Positions 34,658 through 46,148 of a stretch of 64,000 nt of DNA are shown here, one piece after another (the first letter of the stretch is position 1; each line of letters starts with the position of its first letter). Location of the stretch: positions 62,001 to 126,000 of the forward strand of contig BSBM01000827.1 in the NCBI GenBank assembly GCA_027924585.1, in the 5' to 3' direction. The notes under the pieces are model-generated. The model saw only the letters and a program-made list of their open reading frames with translations, did not search any database and was not told where the DNA came from. The translations under genes were made by a program, and so were the position numbers. The DNA is from Larix kaempferi (lineage: Eukaryota > Streptophyta > Pinopsida > Pinales > Pinaceae).

Positions 34658-37600
34658 TGTAACATCCCTCTTAATTGACCCCTATTATTATTATTTTTGT
34701 ATAAATGTAATTGTAATTGATTATTGTATTGTTTATCTGGTGAGGAGCTCAAGGCCAAGGCCCCACCAGTAAAACTTATGAGTGTTGTTCCTAGTCAATA
34801 ATGGCTAATTAAGGACATAGGAAACTAAAGATTATTATGCGGCACAAATAACGGGTGGAGAATCCACTAGGAAATAGGTGAATAAATAAATCATAAGTGG
34901 ATGATGGGAGTCATCTTAGAGCCTCTGGAACAACAAGAAGAATACAATAAAATATTATCACCTAATAATATGGAGTATAGGTGATACCCTAAAAAGTATA
35001 TTAAACTATTATGACTAGTACTAAGAGGGTGTCAAAAACTTAACCTTAAGTAATTCGTATTATCATCTAGGTAAACGATAGTGTTTATTAATTACAAAAT
35101 TTTATTCTAGCTCCTATTTTCTTTTATGATCAAAGCTAACTATTACATTAAGTCGAGACTAAGTAACCATTCTTATTATTTTGTTTATCAAGATATATGC
35201 TAAATATCTTGGAAAAGTAAAAGAGATATATAATAAAGGAACATTAAAGATAAATTGTATCAAGTATGGTATTGAGATATATCTACATGAAAGATTTATA
35301 AATAGGACTGTAATACCTAGTAAATGGATATTATACATTTACATATATGTGTCTAATAGGATACGTATTTTCCAACATAAGATTTAGGTTACTTTATAGA
35401 ATAATACCTTATAAATCTATGGTATTGAGATATATCTACATGAAAGATTTATAAATAGGACTGTAATACCTAGTAAATGGATATTATACATTTACATATA
35501 TGTGTCTAATAGGATACCTATTTTCCAACATAGGATTTAGGTTACTTTATAGAATAATACCTTATAAATCTTATAGGAGGGAGACTTAAAGAAGGTATAC
35601 TACACTCTCTCTATATATACATATTAAATGATACATATATAAAAGGCTTTTTGTGAAATCCTAAGTATTTAGTCTAAGGAATTAATTGTAAGGTAGTATA
35701 TACAATAGTCACCTTAAATAGAGGGGAAGATACCATGGTAATTATGCTAATATATCATATTTAATTATAAGGTGATATATATATATATATATATATACTT
35801 AGACCATATTATTTATATATAAAAATTAGGTTATCAAAGTTTTAAAACGAATGCATTTTTAGGGTAATATATATATACATATGTATATATATTACTAGCA
35901 GTGTAAATCTAAAGATACATATGGAAAGTATTGCTTTTACTTAAAAATAACAAAGGGGATAATAACATGGTTATTATTACTTATGGAAAAATAAGCCCAT
36001 GCAAGTAATGAATAGTTGTGTTAATGAAGCAATTAAAAATTAACGAAAGATATGTTTATACCTATGAGTTGCAATATAAAACGATGCATGTTTTATGTCT
36101 TTGAGGATGAGGTCGAGGGACCTAAAGAGGTTGTCTCCTTAGTGGAAGCAATGGAAGTAATACAAGGACATGATGGTCATCTTGTATAAATGCCACCTAA
36201 CCAGTCTCTCCTTATATATCCGTTAGAATGACGTGTGGTAGGAGAATTCCACTAAGCTAACTGTTGGAGATCCTTTTTCAGCCATTTGTCCATTTTGCGT
36301 CCCTATCTTGTGCGATTGGTGGATATCGTGGGAAAATATCTCGGAGAGGAGTAGAAGGAAACTACATTTGGAAAAGTATTTTAAACAGGCTTACATTTGG
36401 GAGAGGAGGAGATCCCTGGGCAATCCGATTTCATTTTTTGAGTTTTGCTGCGATTTTGGGATAAGGGATGGCTGGTACAAAGCAAACCCCTGTACTTAGT
36501 TGTATATATATATTATGCTAAAATGTATTGTCCACACCCACTAGATCCAATTTGTATAGATGATGTTTGTTTTTTGCAAGTAAGGGGATAGCGGAGGGTT
36601 AGATCTCTGCTATTTTTTTTAGATCTATGTGATAGGGAAAACTCTGGGGAATAAAAGGCCGCAATAGAAGTTACTGGCTTGGAAATCGGTAGCTTGGAGA
36701 AGTTGTTGCTCGTTGATTCCAGTCACTGCTCGTGGTGCCAATCCGGTTGTTGAGTATGGTGAATCATGATTGAAATGCACTAAGCAGGTCTCGGTAGGAA
36801 AATTCATATACTGCTTAGTCACTGAGGATAGGTATGCTTCGTCGACCCTCTGTAGGATTTATTTCATATTCGAACTCAATATAGATCTGTTAATATTAGA
36901 AAAACGTATTTTCTGCCACAAATATCTGTAATATTGGTTGAATGCATTATTCATTAAAGGTCTTGTCTCTTAGAGCTGGTGCGGTATGCGTTAAGATTTC
37001 CAGAAATCGTAATCCCTATGTGAATGCAATGAGCAGCTTTGTTGTTTTCTGAAATATCTTTGCTTAGATATTTTTCCTATGTGTTAATATCACAGATACC
37101 TCAGGATATCGGTTGTCAATTGAAAACTTGGTTACGTTTTTTATTTTAATAGGTTGAATGCTATGCTAATATTATAGACCCTCTGCACCAGATTCGATGG
37201 CTATGGTGAATTGTAGTTTCGGGTTTATTTGATTGCTGATGAAAATGTAGTTTAGGTTTTTGCTAATGTCTATCCTGCATTACTGGGAAATCGTAGATCT
37301 AGGTACAGGATCTCGGTTATTAATATGAACTGTAATTATAATTTATTGCCTCACAATTCCATTATCTATCCTATGGCTGCCCTAGTATATGCATTTTCTG
37401 CTCGAAGCGTTTTGTAATGTTTCTCTGCACTATTTTATTCTTCTGACGCATTTCTTCTCCTGCCTGGCTTAACACTATAAGTTTGACTTTGCAATGGGTG
37501 TATACATCACCTTGTTTGGCCTGGTCTATTTAAATTCTGATCTCTGTGCTCCTCATACTCTGTACAAAACAATTTAATCCAGTCATCGACACGATTTGGA

Positions 37601-39355
37601 ATACTCTGCTAAAAACGATCTCAACCCAAGTCTTTTGGCCGATAGTGGCTGAACACTTTGCAGCTTTCGAGTTATACTTTTGGCCGATAGTGGTTGAAAT
37701 TTTTATATCAATTTCAGTCTCACTACACTTATGGATAGAGTTATAATACTGTGCAGATTTTTTATCTTCAAATGATCTCCCTTTAAACAAGTTTATGTTG
37801 GATACGCCATGCATATCCTGCATAACCTTAATTTGAGATAACTTATTTCAGTAGCTAAAACCCTCAGTGAGTTTTTATGATTTTAGGAACACTTGATGAA
37901 CATAGTTGGAAATTAATCCAAAAACTAAAGTGTTTGATAGCAAAATCTTGTTTTGGGTTAATGTTACCTTCACTTATTTTTAGTAGGTTGGTAAGTTAGT
38001 TCCATTTTAGGTTTAGTCTTGGTTAAGTGATTTGTCTTAAAAGTAATGTTTTGTACATAGATATCTTTATGTGGAATCTGATTAAGAGTTTTTCTAAGAA
38101 GGTGTAATAATTCTAGATTATACAAGTATGTAATGGAATTATCAAATGAATGATAGAAAAGACAAGATAGTCTTTATATTTGTTAATTTGAGAATAAGGG
38201 ATATATGGGAAGTTCCGCTTAGATAAAATATTGAATTAAAATATATGTTCCTCTTAGTAAAAATATTGAATAAAATATATTTTTGAAAGTTAGACTCAGG
38301 ATTTAAAGTAATAATAGATTAAGTATATAAAAGGTTGGTCGATAAGCTGAAAAATGAAGGGTTTTTTCCCATGTATAAGTCAGTCATATATAGTTAAGGA
38401 ATAAATAATTAATAGATTTTATGGGAATTTAGAGTTAAATGTCTAGGAACTGTCCTCCATGATCGGAAGGCCCCTATGTTTGAGAAAGCAGAAGTTATGC
38501 AATAATTGAGTTGCAAATTGTAAATGCTCTATTTTTTACTAATAAAATAATACAACCTTTTGTGGACGTAGCCCTAGATTGGGTGAACCACGTTAAAAAA
38601 GTCTCTATTGTATGTGTCACTACATGTGTACCTTATGTTTATTTTCCTTGTGATGATTGTATGGTCTCTTAAGTGTGATCTCTCTTATATGATATTATGT
38701 GCCAAATTTGTGATGAATTTGTTAATTGCAACTAGTTTTCAGTTCTTCTAGAACTGCAAAACACACAAATGTTATTCTATATCAAGTTGGTTAAATGAAT
38801 ATAGAATTATGGGTTGTTTTGGGAATACATATGTTTGGATATCTATGTGATAGAATGCTTGAAATATTCTAGTCATTACATTGTTGCAAAGACAGTTGCT
38901 TCACGATCCGTAATACAAACAATTCTTATTATAAATTATGAAAGAGAACTTGTTAAGCCATGGATTTGTAAGAAGTGATTATTGTTAAAGAGTTATTAGT
39001 GATTATTGTTAAAGAGTTATTAATAATTACCTTGATTACAAAAGATAGTTGTAAAAAAGGATATATTATTAGTGAAATAAAATCATCTTTTATTGGAGAT
39101 CTCTTTTGTATTAATTGTGCTTTAGGTATTTTTCTCAGTTATATGAATACTAAGATACCAACTAGAGGATTGTAGGGAACTTAAGTTGAAGATGAAATAG
39201 CTTGTTTCACATTTTACCAAGCAAGGAAATATTAAAGAATTAGTTTATCAATTAAGTAGACATTCGAAAACTCTATTTGAAAATACATATATGTTCATTG
39301 TAAAAAATTTAAAAATTTACCAAAATTACTGACTTAGACATTTGGGTTAGTTACA
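34658..39355 (+). repeat. 3' LTR of the LARD (4,698 bp)
   Basis: Uninterrupted LTR from TGTAACATCC to GGGTTAGTTACA, followed by target duplication ACCCG. It holds the empty gypsy target at about 38517-38529. It has a private tandem duplication (35266-35571), which makes it longer than the 5' LTR. Confidence 0.95.
35266..35571. repeat. 153-bp tandem duplication private to the 3' LTR
   Basis: Units begin at 35266 and 35419 with ATGGTATTGAGATATATCTA and are almost identical. The 5' LTR has one unit (about 12515-12667), so the duplication happened after this copy inserted. Confidence 0.9.
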
Positions 39356-39651
39356 ACCCGATAGAGATCAAATTCATTTAGGTGTAATTATTTTTTACTG
39401 AAATTTATAAATAACATGAATTTAAATGGGAAAATCATTATACCTCGATAAATTTGATCCCTCTATGTGCTTGGTAGATCCGAGTTGAGGATGGATCTCA
39501 GCTGGTTTAAATTCAATTCATGTTTATAAAAATAAAGTAGGCAATTTCCAGTACGCGTATTGGTTCCAAAATTATTTAATAGAACCATACAAATGTTTAT
39601 AATGAATAAAAATCACATTTAAATTTTGTTATCATAAAATGTAGCATTATT

Positions 39652-39955
39652 TATTAGTCCCTGCCATAGGTAGAGACTATATGTTCCGGTTTGTGCTATT
39701 AATTGACTCCCTTTAAAATATTTCTAAAACTTGGCTATACTTTGTGTGATGTTGGATGAATGTTTTATTTATTTATATTTATTTAATAAAATATATTAAC
39801 CAGTATACAATTCTTATTGGTGGAAAGTGTTTGAAAAGACAATTTTTATCATTGTCATGAATTAAAAAAAATAAAAAATAAAATAAAAATAGGACATGAC
39901 TTTAATATTGCAAATGTAACATCTAAATATTTAGATTCTAGTGGACTGACAAACA
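39652..39955 (+). repeat. ~300-bp dispersed repeat, copy 3
   Basis: It is similar to 1552-1850 and 61474-61766 across TAGAGACTATATGTTCC, TTGGTGGAAAGTG and AAAAGACAATTTTTATCATTG. It is more diverged than those two are from each other. The flanks differ from both. Confidence 0.75.
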
Positions 39956-40177
39956 GTGGACGGCAATAAAAATGCACAATGTTCTTTCACTGAGTGAGTG
40001 AGTGAAATCGCGTGGGATAACTGGCACTCAAATCACAGTTGCTTATCTACCCCCTCCCTCGCCTCTTTACGGCAATAAAAATCCACAATATTCTTTGAGT
40101 GAGTAGGATTGCTCTTTCCTTATAAAATATTTACCCGGTTTCCCAGTCACACAAAACTGACATTCACAAGTTAAAAG

Positions 40178-40430
40178 ATAAATCATAGACCCATCACCAT
40201 GTGAAGGAATCAAAGTACAAAGAAATCAATGGGTCAAACTGCAAATTTTGTCAGATAAATCATCAAACCCATCACCATGTGAAGGAATCAAAGTACAAAG
40301 AAATTAGCATAAACTTTAATAAGGAATTGGCATAAAATTTAAGATAAATCATCAAACCCATGTGAAGGAATCAAAGTACAAAGAAATTAGCATAAACTTT
40401 AATAAAGAATTGGCATAAACTTTCACAAAA
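40178..40430. repeat. Triplicated tandem repeat
   Basis: Three units contain GATAAATCAT.(A/AA)CCCAT then GTGAAGGAATCAAAGTACAA. Units two and three also share TTAGCATAAACTTTAATAA. Spacing varies because of small deletions. Confidence 0.85.
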
Positions 40431-40589
40431 TCCGAAGAAACTTTAACCATTTGTGAAGAATGCACAGCTCTGAACCTCGACCACAGCTGCTTATCTGCCC
40501 CCTCCCACAACCATGGAAACATGAGGAATCTGAAAATCTGCTTCTGCAAACAGATTTTCAGATTTTCTGCTCGATGTTACCCGGGAGGC

Positions 40590-40741
40590 TCTAAAGATGC
40601 CCACCAACCAGGATGCCCACGACGCTGTCTCGACCGTCTCATCTGCCGGAATACAGTTGCAAGTTTCAACATCAACACTTGAAATTGTACGGAGCTCTCT
40701 CCGTTGGAGCGGTTGCCAAATTTAGAGGAGTTGGTTCTACG
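40590..40741 (+). pseudogene. NLR LRR fragment, left part (interrupted by the MULE)
   Basis: The frame ending at the MULE reads CTELSPLERLPNLEELVL, a classic plant NLR leucine-rich-repeat motif. It continues in phase at 58860, beyond the 18-kb element. Just upstream the frame is broken (a TGA before the motif, with LKLYG in another frame), so the gene was already damaged or is damaged now. The last nine bases, GGTTCTACG (40733-40741), are the target duplication. Confidence 0.8.
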
Positions 40742-41092
40742 GGCTGAGCTTATCTCGCCTGTACGTTCAGGCGATACTTGCCAGCTCGCCCTTTGACTTT
40801 CAACACCAGGACCACCGCCATGCTGCCCCCCGTCGAAGGCTTAAAAAACTTTCTGGTAGAGATTTAAAAAAATTTCGTCGACGTTTCCCCCGCCAGCCGG
40901 CTCGATGACCGAGGCTCCTCCCCTCCGCCCCTCCGCCCCTGGCCCCTCCCCTTCAGCCCCCTTCACGGGTCATATCCTTGTTTACATCTCTTTCACTGTG
41001 CATTTGAGCACTTCCACTACGGGACCAGCCATCACCCTCCGCAGGTGACCCAAAGCGACCGGATAGCGACCCATCACCAGCGCGACAGCTCA
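40742..41092 (+). repeat. Left terminal inverted repeat of the MULE
   Basis: About 350 bp, GC-rich, pairing with 58515-58859 in reverse orientation with substitutions and small indels. Inside it (about 40990-41090) is a stretch partly repeated at 41135-41240, from TTTTTCACTGTGCAT to CAACCCATCACCAG. That suggests a local duplication at the inner edge. Confidence 0.95.
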
Positions 41093-41341
41093 TAGCTGGC
41101 TCATATCCCCTGTTTTTGTTTTTTCACTGTCCCCTGTTTTTGTCTTTTCACTGTGCATCTGAGCGGGACCGGCTTTCAACCTCCATCAAAGTGGGCCACC
41201 GGAGCGACCAGATATCAACCCATCACCAGCTCAGACCAGTGTAAGTTTAAATCGATCCCGTTTAAGTCTGTGTAATAGCAAGGAATCTATTATTAGTTGA
41301 TGGAGCTGCATTGACCATGAAATCTTGATGAAGGATAATTA
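41093..41341. repeat. Partial duplicate of TIR sequence at the inner edge of the left TIR
   Basis: 41135-41240 repeats the last about 100 bp of the TIR in direct orientation with changes. CCCCTGTTTTTGT is also doubled (41107 and 41131). The right TIR lacks this duplicate. Confidence 0.7.
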
Positions 41342-41920
41342 TTAATAACTGTGGAAAGATGATGTATCAGTGGTTAATTTGTTTTTAATCTTGGTAATCT
41401 CCTCGCACAGAACTTTCCAGTCATCACTTTCTCTTCGATTACTGTCTGGATGGTACACAACTATAGCTTTTTTCAGAGCATCCTTCACATTTTCTTGACT
41501 TCCTAATTGAGGCAAAACCTGCTTGGTCACATCCGGATGAGCGCAATTCTCATAGATATACTTCAACAAGGATCCTGCACTTTTATCCTTCTCCGCCTGC
41601 ACTGCACTTATCTTTTCCTTCATTCTTTCAGCACTGGCTTTGCGTTTTTCTGTGTTTTCTCTCTTCTCCTTCTCCACGACTCCCTCTTGGTGTTTTCTCA
41701 CTGCTTCAGAAGAACACATGTACCAATCAGAACTTGCTATCCGTCCAGACATTATGGCGAGAGCAATTCTGACGCTCTGCAAGTGATAGGGGTGGGCTTC
41801 CTGCTCCATTTTCAGAACACAGGAATACGATTTCCCATTCCTACTCAATGCAATAGCCTCGTTACTTGTTTCTGACATGAGCAATCCTTGAGGTTTTATG
41901 GTGCTTATGGTTGGACATTC
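41342..41920 (-). CDS. J-domain-like protein ORF carried by the MULE
   Basis: An uninterrupted exon of 192 codons whose upstream edge is a TTTCAACAG acceptor (minus strand, 41921-41923). From the first Met after LL, the middle (about residues 66-102) is a charged Lys/Glu-rich helix, likely a coiled coil. The C-terminal 70 residues read as a J-like domain: LLKYIYE, then ALKKAIVVYHPDSNRR with the HPD tripeptide, then DDWKVLCEEITKIKNKL. J domains stimulate Hsp70 ATPase through HPD. The gene reads toward the left TIR and stops about 250 bp from it. Upstream exons were not identified, so it may be a captured 3' exon of a host gene. Exact family unknown. Confidence 0.6.
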   Translation of the reverse strand, partial: ECPTISTIKPQGLLMSETSNEAIALSRNGKSYSCVLKMEQEAHPYHLQSVRIALAIMSGRIASSDWYMCSSEAVRKHQEGVVEKEKRENTEKRKASAERMKEKISAVQAEKDKSAGSLLKYIYENCAHPDVTKQVLPQLGSQENVKDALKKAIVVYHPDSNRRESDDWKVLCEEITKIKNKLTTDTSSFHSY

Positions 41921-44900
41921 CTGTTGAAATTATAAAATCATGGATTGCTTTTTGCATCTCTGATGTATTTTGATCTTCTATGTCAAGAATAGAAACAGAG
42001 CAACTAGTTAGGAAAATCAGATGATTGTATTTTAGAAGATAGCATACTTTTTCTCTATCTGGAGCGCCCAAGATTGGGCCACCTAGTGCCTATGAGCATG
42101 TGTCAAACTGCAAAATCTCTTGATGTGTATTAATCTGTGAATTATCCATTTTTAAAATCCAATTTAGCAAGAACAAAAACATGAGCCAGTGATTTAGGAA
42201 AATTGGATGATGGTACAGTTAGATTTTTCTTATTAGCAGATGTTCTCTATTTGGAGATACCAAGATTGTGCCACCTAGTGCCAATGGGCATGTGTTAATC
42301 TGCAAAATCTCCTTACAACAATTACAGCTTACTCGCCATATTGTACTTAAACACAAATTTAGCATTGGATTATATTAGTCATCTAGCATTGGATTATATT
42401 AGTAAACAAAAATTTTCAATACACAAAGCATGGTCAGTTAAATACATATCGCAGACACAATCTAACCAGCTAATTGTACAATGAAAGTTCATTCACTGAA
42501 GTAAAATGCTTCTCTTCTAAAGTTCCCCACTTACGGGGAATTAGCATAGATAAAGCTAGTTTAGATAGAGCTAACTGGATCAAATAAACATAGCCTGAAA
42601 AGTGTTAAAAATCTAGTGGAGCATTGAAAAGAGGTTAGCCTCTTGTAGATCCAAAAACCCATAAAACAATAACAACGCTTAGGCCTTTCAATTCCAAAAG
42701 TCATTTTTGTCATGAGTAATTATGCAATGGTTCAAAGTAACAGTGAAGGAATGAGTGGCACTTTCAAATTAAGTGAAAGGATCCTGTGGTTATTCAGGTC
42801 GAGGTAAGCCCGACTTTGTCCCTTTTGCTACGCATGTACACTTAAATCTGCAATGATTCACATTTTTCCAAAAGCTCTGAAGCTAATTATGAAAGTTAAT
42901 TAAGGAGTCAGCCTTGTGTAATCAATTATTGCTGTCTGTGGCTAAGGTTTTGATTCTACAATAAAAGCTTCTTATAGCTGTGAATGTTGAATTAAATGTA
43001 AAAATCTTAAAAGTTAAAAGAAATTTCAAACATTTCACTTAAACGTAACCATAACTGCTAATTAGTATTGTAATCGCTAATTAGTATTGCCTCTTGGGTG
43101 TTTATTAATTCAATTGACGATGGAAAAGATGGACAGATCCTATTAGATGATGCTTTTATTACTTCCAGATCCACTCTATAGGGTACAGAACCCCATTTCA
43201 TGAATTTAAGAACCACATATATTCCTTTCACAATAATTGCTCACTGTTGCAACATTTGCATCTGTAGTATTGGCAAGCCCACTTGGGAGGATGGAGATAG
43301 GTTAGGATCTACAAAGTTATTGAGACACCCATGTTGGACAGGTCATTCTTATGTTATTAGTATTTGCATTGTGTTTTAGAATTGTTTTGTCTAATTTTAT
43401 ATCGTGACATAAGGGGACATGACAACCAGTTAGGGGGATGACCATGGTTTTTTCATGGATAGGATTATAGTTAATTGAGTTTATGGTTGTTAAAATCAAT
43501 TCAGGATGAATAGGTTGTTGGTTAGTTTAGCTGTTTCGTCAAGTCTTAGCATATTAGCAAATATCTGTATGTAGTTTCTCAACCCTTGTTGTGTTATTGT
43601 ACATTAATATGGTGAAGTTGACTAGGGATGGAAAACCAGACATATTAATAAACCAGCTATTCTAGTTCCCTTGTACACATGTTCATTCATCATTCCCTCA
43701 TGGAGTTTTCATTATGTATGGCCAACTCTAAAAGACATTGGCATTTGGCCTTATTGAATGAACACTAATCTTCCATGCACATGCACTACATGCCAAATTT
43801 GCTTTCTCTCATGAAGGCCTTGCCATTTTGGGATTGCTTCTGGGTTAGGCAAAAAGAATACATAAGCACACAGTGCAGAGTTCATAACTCTACTCACACA
43901 CAGTGCGGACACAATGCAGAGTTCATAACTCTACTCACACACAATGCGGACACAGTGCAGAGTTTTTTGAATTAAAAAATCTACATGTCAATTCATAATT
44001 TAAAGTAAAAAAATAAAATAAAATAAATAAAACATTGCAGAGTTTTCCAGTTTAAGCTCAGTTAAGGCTTTCTTCCTGTCTTGTCATAACATTGCAGTTT
44101 TTTTTTATGGAATTCTTCCAACTGTTCTCCAGTTTACTTTTGAGGGCACAGATTGTAAAACATCGAAAGATTTGACAAATTTGGGCCAAATTAGACTTAT
44201 TAGCTGAAGATAGGAGCACTTTGTTTGTAGTAATTGCATACATGAAAAATATGTTATAATCAAATGCACAGGTGTCCTTAATCCTAATCCTAATACAATA
44301 GTCTTAATACAGAATTGAAGCCTGCCCCCCACCCATGTAAAAATATGACGTGTGATTAGAGTTCAAATGATATATTAGCACATGTAGTAGCTTAAGCACT
44401 CCATGTTTTCTTACTATAGTGTCATGCAGACTTAAAAGTTAATATGTGATTTGCAAATATCTGTGCTGAAATATTTTCAAAATGTAGGAAGTACCTATCC
44501 ATTTTTTAAAAATTTTTGTTCTTTTAGGACTTAAAATTGTCTTATGTGAAGACCGGGAAAGCAAAATATGGAGACCCACAAGAGCAGCTACTATGCAAGA
44601 TGTATGTCTTCCTATGCGAAGATTGGAATTGAAAAATAGGTTTGTCTACTAGCTTGCTGTTTGGTAGGTATTAAGAATTTTTCAACTGTCAATGGTTGGT
44701 GCTATTACTGGTCTCTATTTCTCTTATAAACAACTCATATCAACAACACTGCATGTAATTACATCCAGTAACTTGGAAGTGGAAATCATGAGATCTATCT
44801 TGGTATGCACTTAACTTTATAAGATTACTATTATAAAAGTGGACAAGATTCTATGCTTTTCTTTCTTTGACGATGCCAGTGTACAAATCTTGTCAATCAT

Positions 44901-45572
44901 GCTAGAAATATTTATCTTACAGACAAGACCACAAGAGTGACTAGACAAGAGAACAGCCCGATGATTACTTCAGAGGGGTAGGGGTTTATAATGTTCATTT
45001 TTACGTCCTTTATCATGTCAAAAGCTGGAAAAAGTTTTAGCATTTAGATTTAAAAGGTATTTTGTAAGCACAAAACAATAACCACCAAGGAAAGCCTTTA
45101 TCAAAGAATATAGTAGTCTATTGTCAGTTTCAGGTTTCTAACCTTCTATAGTTATATTGCTAATTTCTTGTTTTATGACTAGTTGAAATTTGTTATCAAA
45201 ACAGTTCTTTATATAGTATTTTCTGTCCATTCCTCTCCAGATACATTTTGCAAATAGAAGTGAACGAATTCAGACTTATTTATAAATTATCAAAGAGTGA
45301 TAAGCAGCTTTATATACATAGATAAGATATAATTTTATTAATGTCCAACAAATGACCACCACAAAAGTAGGTCGATGAGACTAAAGATAGTACATTCATT
45401 GCAAGTACAAAAGCATCTCCTAGATCTCCTCTCGGTTATTATAATGTTTTTTAGAATTTTTATGTTTTTTCCTTTTATAAGTGGTAATATGAACGCTTTT
45501 AAGTGGTAATATTATTTATTTACAAACTAAATATGATACTAACAAAACATATCACATGGATTTTGTTGGCAG
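41921..45572. other. MULE interior without recognised gene
   Basis: AT-rich DNA. The only structure noted is the tandem repeat at 43873-43960. Small ORFs (43317, 44058 and others) have no signature. Introns of the flanking cargo genes may lie here. Confidence 0.4.
43873..43960. repeat. Short tandem repeat, unit ~42 bp
   Basis: Two full units of (GT/AT)GCAGAGTTCATAACTCTA followed by CTCACACACA.TGCGGACACA, plus a partial third that starts GTGCAGAG and runs into T-rich DNA. Confidence 0.85.
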
Positions 45573-46148
45573 ATAACTATGGAACGCCAGTGGATATTGT
45601 GCATTGCCATATCGTGTCGTCCGAATCCAGGCCAAGGGACGATAGCCTATGTTTTGTATGACAAAGTGCAAGACATAACCATAAAGAAAAGGAGGTCTAT
45701 ACATGGAGAGACCACAAACAACAAGGCATATTACATTGCCTTAATGGAAGGGATAGAAGTAGCTTTAGAAAATGGGGTGAACGAAATTGTTGTTTACATG
45801 AATTCAAAGCTTATTATTGACCAAATGACAGGGCATTGCAAAGTTACATCGACAAATCTTGTACCATTGTGTAATAGTGCCCGCGAACTTGCTCATAAAT
45901 TCCTCTCATTTACCATGTATCATGATGAGATGGATGGAGATCATATGAATGCTAGCAGGATGTGTAAGGATCTTTTATCTGGGGTAATGTCATCCCCAGT
46001 AAAAATTGTTAATCAACACCAACATAGATCCCATGTACGACGGAGTGAAGCAAAATGTGGTGGACATCAACGATGGATGTGTCATGCATGCATCTGGTTC
46101 ATTTTTATTTTGTATGTTTTGCTTATGTTAATGTGGCATTTGATTTGA
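45573..46148 (+). CDS. RNase H-fold ORF with degenerate catalytic site
   Basis: A frame of 189 codons from ATG 45579, just after a TTGTTGGCAG acceptor. It shows the RNase H fold in order: SCRPNPGQG, TTNNKAYYIALMEGIEVALENG, EIVVYMNSKLIIDQMTG, LVPLCNSARELAHKF and NASRMCKDLL. In active relatives these are DGSxRxNPG, TNNxAEY, GDSxLV and NxxAD. The first Asp, the Glu and the second Asp are therefore replaced (Ala, Tyr and Asn by my alignment), and only the last Asp remains. The frame has no internal stop. It is read toward the transposase gene, so the two converge. Possible roles: a nucleic-acid-binding accessory protein of the MULE, or a captured fragment. The last about 40 residues look like read-through. 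Confidence 0.65.
   Translation: MTMERQWILCIAISCRPNPGQGTIAYVLYDKVQDITIKKRRSIHGETTNNKAYYIALMEGIEVALENGVNEIVVYMNSKLIIDQMTGHCKVTSTNLVPLCNSARELAHKFLSFTMYHDEMDGDHMNASRMCKDLLSGVMSSPVKIVNQHQHRSHVRRSEAKCGGHQRWMCHACIWFIFILYVLLMLMWHLI

Larger units (their letters stand above)
11906..39355 (+). mobile_element. LARD-like LTR retrotransposon, with nested gypsy element
   Basis: Direct LTRs start TGTAA and end GTTACA (11906-31884 with a nested insertion; 34658-39355). They are flanked by the 5-bp target duplication ACCCG at 11901-11905 and 39356-39360. An initiator-Met-like primer site lies 2 bp after the 5' LTR, and a purine tract abuts the 3' LTR, giving plus orientation. Without the nested element the retrotransposon is about 12.1 kb, with LTRs of about 4.6-4.7 kb and an internal part of 2,773 bp. 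No gag or pol frame is present internally. Very long LTRs with a non-coding interior define LARDs, which need proteins from an autonomous relative. Confidence 0.94.
39361..40589. other. Unassigned DNA with dispersed and tandem repeats
   Basis: It includes the third copy of the ~300-bp repeat (39652-39955), two copies of a CGGCAATAAAAAT.CACAAT motif (39961 and 40071) and a triplicated stretch at 40178-40430. No gene is supported. Confidence 0.5.

Noticed and set aside
45573-46148. RNase H ORF as a remnant of a LINE or LTR element nested in the MULE
   Set aside because: No RT, integrase, LTR or A-tail was found around it, and it is open with its own splice acceptor. The possibility is not fully excluded.
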